Assembly (NCBI GenBank): GCA_947632175.1
Contig: CANROC010000001.1
Location: forward strand, 124,001 to 188,000
Origin: an uncultured Oscillospiraceae bacterium
GTDB taxonomy: Bacteria; Bacillota; Clostridia; Oscillospirales; Oscillospiraceae
DNA length: 64,000 nt
Direction: 5' to 3'
How positions within the stretch are numbered: position 1 is the first letter of the stretch; every line of letters starts with the position of its first letter. Below are positions 17,015 to 23,723 of the stretch, one piece after another. Position numbers and translations under genes: made by a program. A model generated the notes under the pieces. That model did no database searches. It saw only the letters and a program-made list of their open reading frames with translations, and was not told the origin of the DNA.

Positions 17015-18362
17015 CACAAAAAATCGACTCCGGGCCGTGTTTGTGGGTAAAATGGAGGGTCCCGGCGCGGGAAAGCGTCGCGAGGACCCCCTCGTCCACC
17101 CGTTCGCCGGGGACGAGGCAGGGCACTCCCGGCGGGTAAGCCCAGGCGTACTCCCCGGAGACGCGGCCCAGGGCCTCCCGCGCCGGCAGGAGGCGCCCCG
17201 GCGCGGCCATGGCCTCGTGGAGGGGCAGGACCTGCTCCGGCAGGGCGGGCGCGGAGATGGGGACGGTTTGGGGCGGTTCCAGCGTGCCGTCCAGCGCCAG
17301 AAGGGCGGTCAGGAGGCGGTCCAGGCTTGCTTTCGTGTCCCCCAGGCCCGTCATGCACAAGGTGAGGGGCCCCCGGGCGTACTCCGGCTCGATGCCGTGC
17401 TCCCGCCGGAGGCGCGGGGCTAAAGCTTCCCCGCCGACGAGGAGGAGCTTGGACGGGTCCAGGGCGAAGACGCCCGCGCCGCCGGCGTAGAGGCGGATAT
17501 TTTGAAGCGCCCGCGCCCCGGCGCGGAAATCCTCGAGAAGCGCACGCCACCGCCGGGCGGCGGCGTCCCCCTCCCGCTCCATGAACCGGACGCATCCCTC
17601 AATGGAGGCGCTGAGGAGATAGGAGGGCGAGGAGGTCTGGAGCATCCCCACGGTCCGGCGGACCGCCGCCGGGTCCACAAGGCCGGGGTTTATGTGCAGA
17701 AGGGCGGTCTGGGTGAGGGACGGGAGGGTCTTGTGGAGGCTCTGGACCACCAGATCCGCCCCGGCGGCCACGGCGCTGTCCGGGAAGCCCCCGAAGCCCA
17801 GGTGCGCCCCGTGGGCCTCGTCCACCAGGAGGGGGACGGACCGGGCGTGGCAGATCTGGGCGATGGCGGGGATGTCGCTGATGACCCCCTCGTAGGTGGG
17901 GCTGGTGACGCAGACGAGACCCACGTCGGGATGCGTCTCCAGCGCCGCCGCCACCGCCTCCGGCGTCACCGAGAGGGGGATGCCCAGGGCCGGGTCCGCG
18001 GGGGGCGTGAGGTACCGCGTCCGCGCCTTTGTGAGCTCGGCGGCGTGGTACACCGACCGGTGGGAGGCGCGGCACATCAGAAGCTCCCGCCCGTCCCCCA
18101 GTACGGCGAGGACCGAGGCCAGGACGCCCAGGGTGCTCCCGTTTACCAGCGCCACGGTCTCTTCAGCGCCCCAAAGCTCCGCCGCCGCCCGCTCCAGGGC
18201 GCGGAAATCTTCGGCGGGATCGTTTAAGTCGTCGAAGCCTTCGATCTCCGTGACGTCCCGCTCGCAAAGCCCCGCAAGCCAGGGAAAGGCCGCGGCGTTT
18301 CGCTTGTGCCCCGGCATGTGCATGGGGAGGGAGGACAGCGCGTCCAGCTTCTTTAAGATCAT
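16989..18362 (-). CDS. Orn/Lys/Arg decarboxylase family PLP enzyme (short form)
   Basis: 457-aa fold-type I PLP enzyme. The N-terminal signature MHMPGHKR is followed by ETEIEGFDDL-like sequence (TEIEGFDDLNDP). The PLP pocket contains VDEAHGAHLGF and the Schiff-base Lys in SLHKTLPSLTQT. The C-terminal domain has the EYAWAYPPGVPCLVPGE motif of the family. It lacks the N-terminal wing domain of the large inducible decarboxylases, as in the YaaO/SpeA-like short forms of Firmicutes. Substrate (Lys, Arg or Orn) is unresolved. The start MILKKLDALS at 18362 follows TTTAGGAGGCTTGCCC. Its 3' end contains the SCIFF promoter. Confidence 0.88.
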   Translation of the reverse strand: MILKKLDALSSLPMHMPGHKRNAAAFPWLAGLCERDVTEIEGFDDLNDPAEDFRALERAAAELWGAEETVALVNGSTLGVLASVLAVLGDGRELLMCRASHRSVYHAAELTKARTRYLTPPADPALGIPLSVTPEAVAAALETHPDVGLVCVTSPTYEGVISDIPAIAQICHARSVPLLVDEAHGAHLGFGGFPDSAVAAGADLVVQSLHKTLPSLTQTALLHINPGLVDPAAVRRTVGMLQTSSPSYLLSASIEGCVRFMEREGDAAARRWRALLEDFRAGARALQNIRLYAGGAGVFALDPSKLLLVGGEALAPRLRREHGIEPEYARGPLTLCMTGLGDTKASLDRLLTALLALDGTLEPPQTVPISAPALPEQVLPLHEAMAAPGRLLPAREALGRVSGEYAWAYPPGVPCLVPGERVDEGVLATLSRAGTLHFTHKHGPESIFCVDLPGKMV

Positions 18363-18394
18363 GGGCAAGCCTCCTAAAAAAAGCTCTCCCGCTC

Positions 18395-18423
18395 TTGACA
18401 AGCGGGTATGGGGCGGGTATAAT
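18395..18423 (+). promoter_or_regulatory. Promoter of antisense RNA, module copy 1
   Basis: Perfect TTGACA (18395-18400), 17-bp spacer, perfect TATAAT (18418-18423). It fires rightward, away from the decarboxylase gene, into a region with no plus-strand gene. Confidence 0.85.
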
Positions 18424-18429
18424 GAGAGT

Positions 18430-18570
18430 GGGCAAGGAAAGAGGGAGCGGCAGAACGCCTTCACCTGACAGCCTGGCCCGAGGATATCGAGTTCTTTATC
18501 TTCGCCGCAACAAACTTGTCACAGCAAAGATCAAAGACCGTTCGCTCTTGCTCAGCGGCGGTCTTTATCT
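18430..18570 (+). ncRNA. Candidate ~140-nt antisense RNA, module copy 1
   Basis: Runs from the +1 implied by the 18395 promoter to the hairpin at 18533-18566 followed by TTTATCTTTT. Segments TTCACCTGACAG, GAGTTCTTTA and GTCACAGCAAAGA are shared with module copy 2, but the reading frames are not conserved between copies, so it is called non-coding. It overlaps the end of the opposite small ORF (18552-18635). Confidence 0.6.
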
Positions 18571-18722
18571 TTTACTACCCGGACTTGGACGGTAAATCTG
18601 TATCCGTGGTAATGAAAGGTAAATGTAAAATACATCTACGCACCCCCTCCTTTCGGAAAGAGTGGCCAGACCGTCGTTTGTCGGTTCCGGCGCCTGCCGC
18701 GCCCTCCGTCCCTTGCGGGACT
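18533..18722 (-). ncRNA. Candidate small mRNA of the convergent module, copy 1
   Basis: From the +1 implied by the promoter at 18729-18757 to the shared hairpin (18533-18566), which is followed on this strand by TTTGATCTTTG. The leader is about 87 nt. It contains the SD-sequestering hairpin at 18641-18664 (arms CACTCTTTCC and GGAGGGGGTG, loop GAAA). Confidence 0.6.
18552..18635 (-). CDS. 27-aa conserved small ORF of the convergent module, copy 1
   Basis: Starts MYFTFTFHYHGYR and continues with alternating hydrophobic and polar residues to a basic end (KDKDRR), 27 aa. No transmembrane helix; the pattern suggests one amphipathic beta-strand. The first 12 residues are identical in copy 2 (32979). 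The ribosome-binding site AAAGGAGGGGG lies 9-12 bp before the ATG, inside a hairpin with a GAAA loop. Family not recognised. The context (own promoter, antisense RNA overlapping the 3' end) resembles type I toxin genes; toxicity is inference. Confidence 0.65.
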   Translation of the reverse strand: MYFTFTFHYHGYRFTVQVRVVKDKDRR

Positions 18723-18728
18723 GGACGT

Positions 18729-18757
18729 ATTATACCCTATGGGGCGAAATTTGTCAA
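18729..18757 (-). promoter_or_regulatory. Promoter of the small-ORF mRNA, module copy 1
   Basis: On the minus strand a perfect TTGACA (complement of 18752-18757), 17-bp spacer, and a perfect TATAAT (complement of 18729-18734). It faces the promoter at 18395. Confidence 0.85.
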
Positions 18758-18775
18758 CTTTTACTCGCTGAGCGG

Positions 18776-18813
18776 CGATAAAAAACCGGACGGGTCGAAA
18801 GGCCCGTCCGGTT
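18776..18813 (-). terminator. Hairpin terminator / 30-bp bracketing repeat
   Basis: Inverted repeat AACCGGACGGG-TCGAAAGG-CCCGTCCGGTT at 18784-18813, followed on the minus strand by TTTTTATC. The same 30 bp recur exactly at 19027-19056. It may end transcription of the 19072-20745 gene. Confidence 0.7.
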
Positions 18814-19026
18814 GAGCCTGTCGAAAAAGGCCTGCGGCCTTTTCCGACAAAGGGGAACGTGCGAAAAAGATTTTGGAAATGTCTGCGGACATTTCCAAAA
18901 TCTTTTTCTGCCGTTTTGCTCCGCGCACGGCCCCTTTGGGGCCGCACACTCCGCAAAACAAAAGGTATTTTTTCCGACGTACATGCCGCCGGAAAAAATG
19001 ATCGATTTGAGTTTTTTGGCAATCTG
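18814..19026. mobile_element. Palindrome-rich element, full copy 1 (213 bp)
   Basis: Four hairpins in order: TGTCGAAAAAGGCC with its complement; a perfect 21-bp palindrome around TGCG (18863-18908); a GTTTTGC/GCAAAAC stem enclosing GGCCCC/GGGGCC; and TTTTTTCCG/CGGAAAAAA near 18970. It is bracketed by exact 30-bp direct repeats (18784-18813, 19027-19056). The second full copy at 20952 shares the frame but not the palindrome arms. No ORF of note. Confidence 0.65.
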
Positions 19027-19056
19027 AACCGGACGGGTCGAAAGGCCCGTCCGGTT
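19027..19056. repeat. Second copy of the 30-bp bracketing hairpin
   Basis: Identical to 18784-18813. It lies 16 bp past the stop of the 19072-20745 gene and could serve as part of its terminator, although no T-run follows. Confidence 0.8.
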
Positions 19057-19071
19057 CGTTTTGGATCGCAG

Positions 19072-20745
19072 TTAGTTGAGGGACGCCATCTTCTTGGTGA
19101 GGACCATCTCCCACTGGGTGTCCACGGTGAAGGACTTCATCTGCTCGGTGGTCCAGTCGGACATATCGGCGCCGCGGAGGATGGTGTCGGCCAGGACGTC
19201 GGCGTAGGTGTCGCCGGTGCCGGTGTAGTAGACGAGATAGGTGCCGTCGCCCTCCACGTAGACGGCCTCGGTGTCGCCCTCCTTGCGGGCTTCGTCGTAG
19301 AACCAGTCGCGCAGCTCCTCGGGCATGTCATAACGGCCGCCGCGGTCCAGAGCGCCGCTGTTGGTCACAAGGTCGCTGTTCTCCTCGTCGGACATGACGG
19401 CGGCGAAAGCGTCCTCGCCCTTCTCGGCGCCATTGGCGTAGTCATCCAGGACCTCCTGCGCGATGAGGAGGTTGGCCTCCTTGATCTTCTCGGCCTTCTC
19501 GTCCTGATCCTCCGGCTCGGCGCCCTCCTCGAAGACGTCCGTGTCCTCGGGGATGTAACCGTACCGGCCGTTGACGCTGAGGTACTGGTTGTTGTCCCGC
19601 TCCAGGAAGTAGAGGACATAGAAGCCGGAACGGCTGTCCTCATCGGTGGAGCCCACCACGGTGTGGTCCCCGGCCTTACGGGAGGCGTCGGTGAGCCAGG
19701 TGTAGGCGGCCTTGATCATATCGGAGTTGACATCGGAGCCCTGGAGCTGGGAATAGGTGCTCTCATCGGCGTCGTAGGTGTCAGTGTCCCCGGTATCGGT
19801 ATCGGTATCCGCGTCGGTGTCATCGGTGTCCGTGTCGGCGTCCTCGGCCTTCTCCGCCTCATGGAGGGAGGCGGCGTAGTCGATGAAGGACTGCTCGTCG
19901 GTGAGGGCGGCGTCGAAAGCCTTGGCGTCGGCCTCGGCCTTGGCCATGGCATCCTCCGCGGACATCGTCTCGTCCTCCTCGGTGGAGGTGTCGTCCGTGA
20001 CGGCGGCGCCGGAGAACCAGTAAGAACGCATGGTGTAGAAGTCCAGGTCATTGGCCTGCTCGGCGTACTTGGCGGTGAGCTCATCGTCCGTGTAGGTGAA
20101 GCTGTCCTGCTTGTAGGCGGCGTAGGCGCTGGCGGTGGCCTGGCGCATCAGGTTCTCCCGGAAGACCTTTTCGGTCATGCCCTTGCCGTAGAGCTGGACG
20201 AGGTAAGCCTCCAGATCCGGGTAGCCGTAGGTGAGGGCGGTGGTCTTCATGCCCTCCACGGTCTCGTCCACGGCGTCCTTGTCCTCCTGGGACAGGGTGA
20301 AGCCGGGGTCGTTGGCGGCGGCGGTGCAGAGCATGGCGACCTGGCGCATGGTCTCCAGGGCCTGCTGCTCAAAATAGTCGGCCCAGGTGGCTTCGTTGCT
20401 TTCGTCGCCCATAAGGCCGCACACCTGCTCGTCCAGGGGCGTGCCGGAGGCCGGCAGGATGCCGGTCATGCCCAGCTGGGCATAGTAGGCATAGGTGTTG
20501 TAGTGGGTGTTGTACGCCGTGAAATAGTTGAAGTTGAAGTCCGCCGCGGTGAAGTCATAGCCGCCGATGGTCACGGCGGTGGTGGTGTTGTAGAAGAGGT
20601 TGGAGCTGAAAAGGACAGCAAATACCACAAGCAGCGCCAGCACAACCACGACGGTGATGACAATGGCGTTGTACCTCTTTCTCTCCTTCAGGGCCTGGGC
20701 CTCCTCAGCCCGGCGGATGGCCTTTGCGGAGCTCGGTTCGCTCAT
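19072..20745 (-). CDS. Membrane-anchored SurA/PrsA-like foldase-type protein
   Basis: 557 aa. A short cytoplasmic N terminus rich in charged residues (AIRRAEEAQALKERKRYN) is followed by one transmembrane segment (about 27-48, IVITVVVVLALLVVFAVLF). The extracellular part looks like the SurA N-terminal chaperone region (long helices, LTLSQEDKDAVDETVEG-type) with a possible degraded peptidyl-prolyl isomerase region near the C terminus (GGRYDMPEELRDWFYDEARK). A low-complexity Asp/Thr tract lies mid-protein (about 305-325). Start MSEPSSAK at 20745 is chosen because AAAGGA sits nine bases upstream. Probable role: folding of exported proteins; isomerase activity is uncertain. Confidence 0.7.
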   Translation of the reverse strand: MSEPSSAKAIRRAEEAQALKERKRYNAIVITVVVVLALLVVFAVLFSSNLFYNTTTAVTIGGYDFTAADFNFNYFTAYNTHYNTYAYYAQLGMTGILPASGTPLDEQVCGLMGDESNEATWADYFEQQALETMRQVAMLCTAAANDPGFTLSQEDKDAVDETVEGMKTTALTYGYPDLEAYLVQLYGKGMTEKVFRENLMRQATASAYAAYKQDSFTYTDDELTAKYAEQANDLDFYTMRSYWFSGAAVTDDTSTEEDETMSAEDAMAKAEADAKAFDAALTDEQSFIDYAASLHEAEKAEDADTDTDDTDADTDTDTGDTDTYDADESTYSQLQGSDVNSDMIKAAYTWLTDASRKAGDHTVVGSTDEDSRSGFYVLYFLERDNNQYLSVNGRYGYIPEDTDVFEEGAEPEDQDEKAEKIKEANLLIAQEVLDDYANGAEKGEDAFAAVMSDEENSDLVTNSGALDRGGRYDMPEELRDWFYDEARKEGDTEAVYVEGDGTYLVYYTGTGDTYADVLADTILRGADMSDWTTEQMKSFTVDTQWEMVLTKKMASLN

Positions 20746-20809
20746 GTGAATCATTCCTTTACTACTTTTGTCTTTCCTTACCCAAGCCGTTTGACCGGCT
20801 CAGTGCCCT

Positions 20810-20838
20810 ATTATACCCCATAACCCGGCCTGTTGCAA
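20810..20838 (-). promoter_or_regulatory. Promoter of the foldase-like gene
   Basis: On the minus strand TTGCAA (20833-20838), 17-bp spacer, perfect TATAAT (complement of 20810-20815). Confidence 0.75.
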
Positions 20839-20869
20839 GTTAAATTTGTATGAATATGAAAAATAAAAA

Positions 20870-21716
20870 GGGGGGAGAGTTTTGAGCAGTCGGATAGACG
20901 CCCCCACCCTGGCCGGCGCTTCGCGCGGCCACCCCTCCCGGAGGGAGGGGCCAGCCTGTCGAAAAAGGCCGTTGGCCTTTTCCGACACAGGGGAACGTGC
21001 GAAAGATTTCACGTGAATTCTGCGGAATTCACGTGAAATCTTTCTGCTGTCACGCTGCGCGCGCCCCTACGCGGCACACTTGCGTGACACAAGGTATTTT
21101 TTCCGACGTACATGCCGCCGGAAAAAATGCTCGATTTGAGTTTTTTGACAAACTGACCACTCCCGGAGGGAGGGGCTTTGGGGGGGCGGGTTATCGATAC
21201 CGGTCTGTCATCCCACCTTCGCTTCCCCCCTGCCCCCCTCCTACGAGGAGGGGGCTTTTAAAAGGGTTGCGGCTTCGCCGCATTCTTTGATTTGCCCGCG
21301 CGGCGGGGACGGGAGACGGGCGGGTTTGGAACCCGCCCCTACAGTTTAAATTGCGCTCAATCAACACTGTACGGGCCGCTGCCCACAGCGGCCCGCGTTG
21401 CAGGTTTCGGATTGTCCCCGATAAACGCCGTAGGGGCCGCCACTCCTGGCGGCCCGCGTTGCGATGACCTCCAATGTCGGTTGAATGGGATAACCTCCCA
21501 CATTCCCCGTAGGGGCGAATACATGGGTCCGCCCGTGCCACGTTGCGTGACGGGAACGGTTCCGATAAAACGGAAATTGGTGGTTATCGGATGGGCGGGC
21601 CGCCGTGGGCCTGCGCCCGCAGGCGCGTTTCGTAGCGCAACCGCCGCGAAGCGGCGGCTCTTAGGCCGGAGATGACGGGGGCCCCTACTCCCTCTATGGG
21701 GGCCTTCCAAGCCAGT
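20870..21716. repeat. Intergenic mosaic repeat block 5
   Basis: Contains CCCTCCCGGAGGGAGGG (20932 and, as the second bracket, 21160), the palindrome element at 20952-21159, a GAGGAGGGGG hairpin (21238), a GGGCGGGTTTGGAACCCGCCC-type unit (21318), CCGCTGCCCACAGCGG (21376), CCGCCACTCCTGGCGG (21438) and a long CGCCTGCGGGCG-containing unit (21610). No gene. Confidence 0.85.
20952..21159. mobile_element. Palindrome-rich element, full copy 2 (208 bp)
   Basis: Same frame as 18814-19026: TGTCGAAAAAGGCC stem, GGGGAACGTGCG, a perfect 20-bp palindrome around TGCG (21001-21044), CTGCTGTCACGC...GCGTGAC stem, then TTTTTTCCG/CGGAAAAAA and GATTTGAGTTTTTTG. The palindrome arms (GAAAGATTTCACGTGAATTC) differ from copy 1. 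It is bracketed by a 17-bp direct repeat, CTCCCGGAGGGAGGGGC (20935-20951 and 21160-21176). Confidence 0.65.
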
Positions 21717-23075
21717 TTAGCCGTGGTACGCGTATTTCGTGCCATTGGCTTGCGGGACGGATTGGGTCCACTGGTGGTCGGTTTGGCGGAGGTAGTCGTC
21801 GGTGACGTTGAAGTAGAGGCGGGCGTAATAGAGGCGGGTGGAGCGGTCCGGCTGCCAGCCGGTGAAGATGGGGTCGTTCCAGGTGACGTCCACGGCGTAC
21901 CAGTCGCCGTCCAGCTCCACCAGGTTCCAGGCGTGCTCCTCCGTGCCGTGGGCAAAGCCGCGGACGGTGAGGCAGGGGATATGGAGGGCGTCCATCATGA
22001 GCTGGAAGGTGGTGGCGTAGCCCAGGCAGATGCCCAGGCCCTTCACAAGGAGGCCGTAGGGATTCGCGTTGTCCGGGTCCGGGACGCCTATGGGGCCGGC
22101 GGTCAGCTCCGCCGGGTCGTACTCGGCGTGGAACACCAGGTAGTCGTTGACGGCCAGCTCCTTGTCGTAGTCCGTCATGTCCGGGGTGAGGATCTCGGCA
22201 AAGACGCGGGTCACCGCGTCGTACACCGCCCGGTTTTTGGGTTGGAGGGACGCGGGGTCCAGCGTCCCCCGGAGGGCGGAGAGGACCTTGTCGTGGTCGT
22301 ATTCGTACGGGCCGGTGGGGACGGGGTCGGTCTGAGGCGGCTCTGTGTCGGTGGGGTCGGTTTCAGTGGGTTCGGTTTCAATAGGTTCGGTGTCCGCGGG
22401 CTCGGTCCGGGCAGGCTCCGTGGGGGCGGGGTCCGTGTCCACGGGTTCGGTGGGCGCGGGCTCGGTCCGGGCAGGCTCCGTGGGAGTGGAATCATCCGGC
22501 CCGTCGTCCGGCTCCTCCAGGGCGGCCAGGGGCGTGGCGCAGCTGTCCAGGGACACGGGGGCCGGGGGGTCCTCGGAAAGGGCCGCGTCCAGGGCCGCGT
22601 CGGCGGCGTCCCGGTCCCTGAGGATGAAGAGCACGGCGTAGCGCCCGAGGACCCGCACCTGGCCGGCCTGGGCCAGGGCCGCCTCCTCCGGGGCGTAGCC
22701 GACGAAGGCCGCCGTGCGGGTCGTGAGGTACTCGGCCATGGGGGCCGGGGCGCTCCCGGCGCTCCCCTCCCCCAGCTCAAAGACGGCGACCTCGCTGGCC
22801 AGGGGCCCCACGGGGTAGCAGATGGCGCCGGAGACGACCTCATTTGCCAGCTCCGCCCCCAGGTAGAGGACGGCGTAGGCGGAGAAGACGGAGTCGGCCT
22901 CCGTCACATAGTAAAAGTCCGGCCTGTCCGTCTGGCTGAGCACGAGGGCGGCGGCCAGCTCGGCGGCGGTATAGGCGGTGTCCTGCGCGGCGGGCCCGTC
23001 CTGTCCGCCCCCGCCGCAGGCGGCGAGAGAGAGCGTCAGGGCCAGGGCCAGGAGCAGGGAGAGAGGTCGTTTCAT
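21717..23075 (-). CDS. Transglutaminase-domain lipoprotein
   Basis: 452-aa secreted lipoprotein. Signal peptide with lipobox LAAC (MKRPLSLLLALALTLSLAAC). After a globular N-terminal domain comes a Thr/Glu/Pro/Asp-rich linker of about 50 residues (TEP, TDP and ADTEP repeats). A C-terminal transglutaminase-like domain carries the Cys in GLGICLGYATTFQ, the His in GTEEHAWNLVEL and the Asp in WYAVDVTWNDP. Such proteins are thought to act on cell-wall or surface proteins as proteases or crosslinkers. The start at 23075 follows AAAGGAGCTTTC. It is 11 bp after the YigZ gene. The giant protein at 39743 carries the same catalytic domain. Confidence 0.88.
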   Translation of the reverse strand: MKRPLSLLLALALTLSLAACGGGGQDGPAAQDTAYTAAELAAALVLSQTDRPDFYYVTEADSVFSAYAVLYLGAELANEVVSGAICYPVGPLASEVAVFELGEGSAGSAPAPMAEYLTTRTAAFVGYAPEEAALAQAGQVRVLGRYAVLFILRDRDAADAALDAALSEDPPAPVSLDSCATPLAALEEPDDGPDDSTPTEPARTEPAPTEPVDTDPAPTEPARTEPADTEPIETEPTETDPTDTEPPQTDPVPTGPYEYDHDKVLSALRGTLDPASLQPKNRAVYDAVTRVFAEILTPDMTDYDKELAVNDYLVFHAEYDPAELTAGPIGVPDPDNANPYGLLVKGLGICLGYATTFQLMMDALHIPCLTVRGFAHGTEEHAWNLVELDGDWYAVDVTWNDPIFTGWQPDRSTRLYYARLYFNVTDDYLRQTDHQWTQSVPQANGTKYAYHG

Positions 23076-23086
23076 GAAAGCTCCTT

Positions 23087-23719
23087 TCATGTTTCCACCT
23101 TGACGGGCCGGAGGCTCCGGCCCGTGAGCTCACAGAGAGCGGTGGCGGCGGTGAGCTCGGTGACGCGGGGGAGGAATTTTTCATAGTTTTCCGGCGTCAT
23201 GGACAGCGTCAGCTCCACGTCCGCGCCGAAGTCGGTTTTCTCAATCTGCGCCCCGAAGCGGGAAAGCTCGGCGCGCAGGCGCTCGTACTGGGGATAGGAG
23301 CAGATGAGGGAGACGTCGCAGAGCGTGGTCATCCGCGCCCGCCCCGCCGCCTCCAGCGCCAGGGAGGCGGCCTTGGAGTAGGCCCGCACAAGGCCCCCCG
23401 CCCCTAAAAGGATACCGCCGAAGTAGCGGGTCACCACGCAGCAGAAGTCGGAGATGCCCGCCTTGCGGAAGACGTCCAGCACCGGCATTCCGGAGGTGCC
23501 GGAGGGCTCGCCGTCGTCGGAGAAGCGTGTGGCGCCTGTAGAGCGCACCGAGTAGGCGTAGACGTTGTGGCTGGCGTCCCAGTGCTTTTCCCGGGTCTCC
23601 CGCAGGTGCTCCAGGGCCTGGGCCTCCGTCTCCACGGGCCAGACGCGGCCGATGAAGCGGGAGCGCTTTTCCGTGTATTCGATCTCGCCGAAGCCGGCGG
23701 GAAGCAGATAATCGGACAT
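23087..23719 (-). CDS. yigZ: YigZ/IMPACT-family protein
   Basis: 210 aa. The N-terminal UPF0029 domain has KRSRFIGRVWPV, DASHNVYAYSV, the GEPSGTSGMPVLDV motif and RYFGGILLGAGGLVRAYSKAA. The C-terminal DUF1949 ferredoxin-like domain completes the two-domain YigZ architecture. Function is poorly defined; structural work links the family to nucleic-acid or ribosome-related roles. It follows hflX by 4 bp and precedes the transglutaminase lipoprotein by 11 bp, so the three probably share a transcript. Confidence 0.93.
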   Translation of the reverse strand: MSDYLLPAGFGEIEYTEKRSRFIGRVWPVETEAQALEHLRETREKHWDASHNVYAYSVRSTGATRFSDDGEPSGTSGMPVLDVFRKAGISDFCCVVTRYFGGILLGAGGLVRAYSKAASLALEAAGRARMTTLCDVSLICSYPQYERLRAELSRFGAQIEKTDFGADVELTLSMTPENYEKFLPRVTELTAATALCELTGRSLRPVKVET

Positions 23720-23723
23720 GGCC

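Noticed and set aside
18424-18595. A protein encoded by the plus-strand RNA of module copy 1.
   Set aside because: The matching RNA of copy 2 shares nucleotides but not reading frame, so coding is unlikely.
21001-21044. A parS-like site, because TTCACGTGAA occurs twice in the palindrome.
   Set aside because: Only the inner ten bases fit, and in the other element copies the arms are unrelated, so this is arm sequence and not a ParB site.
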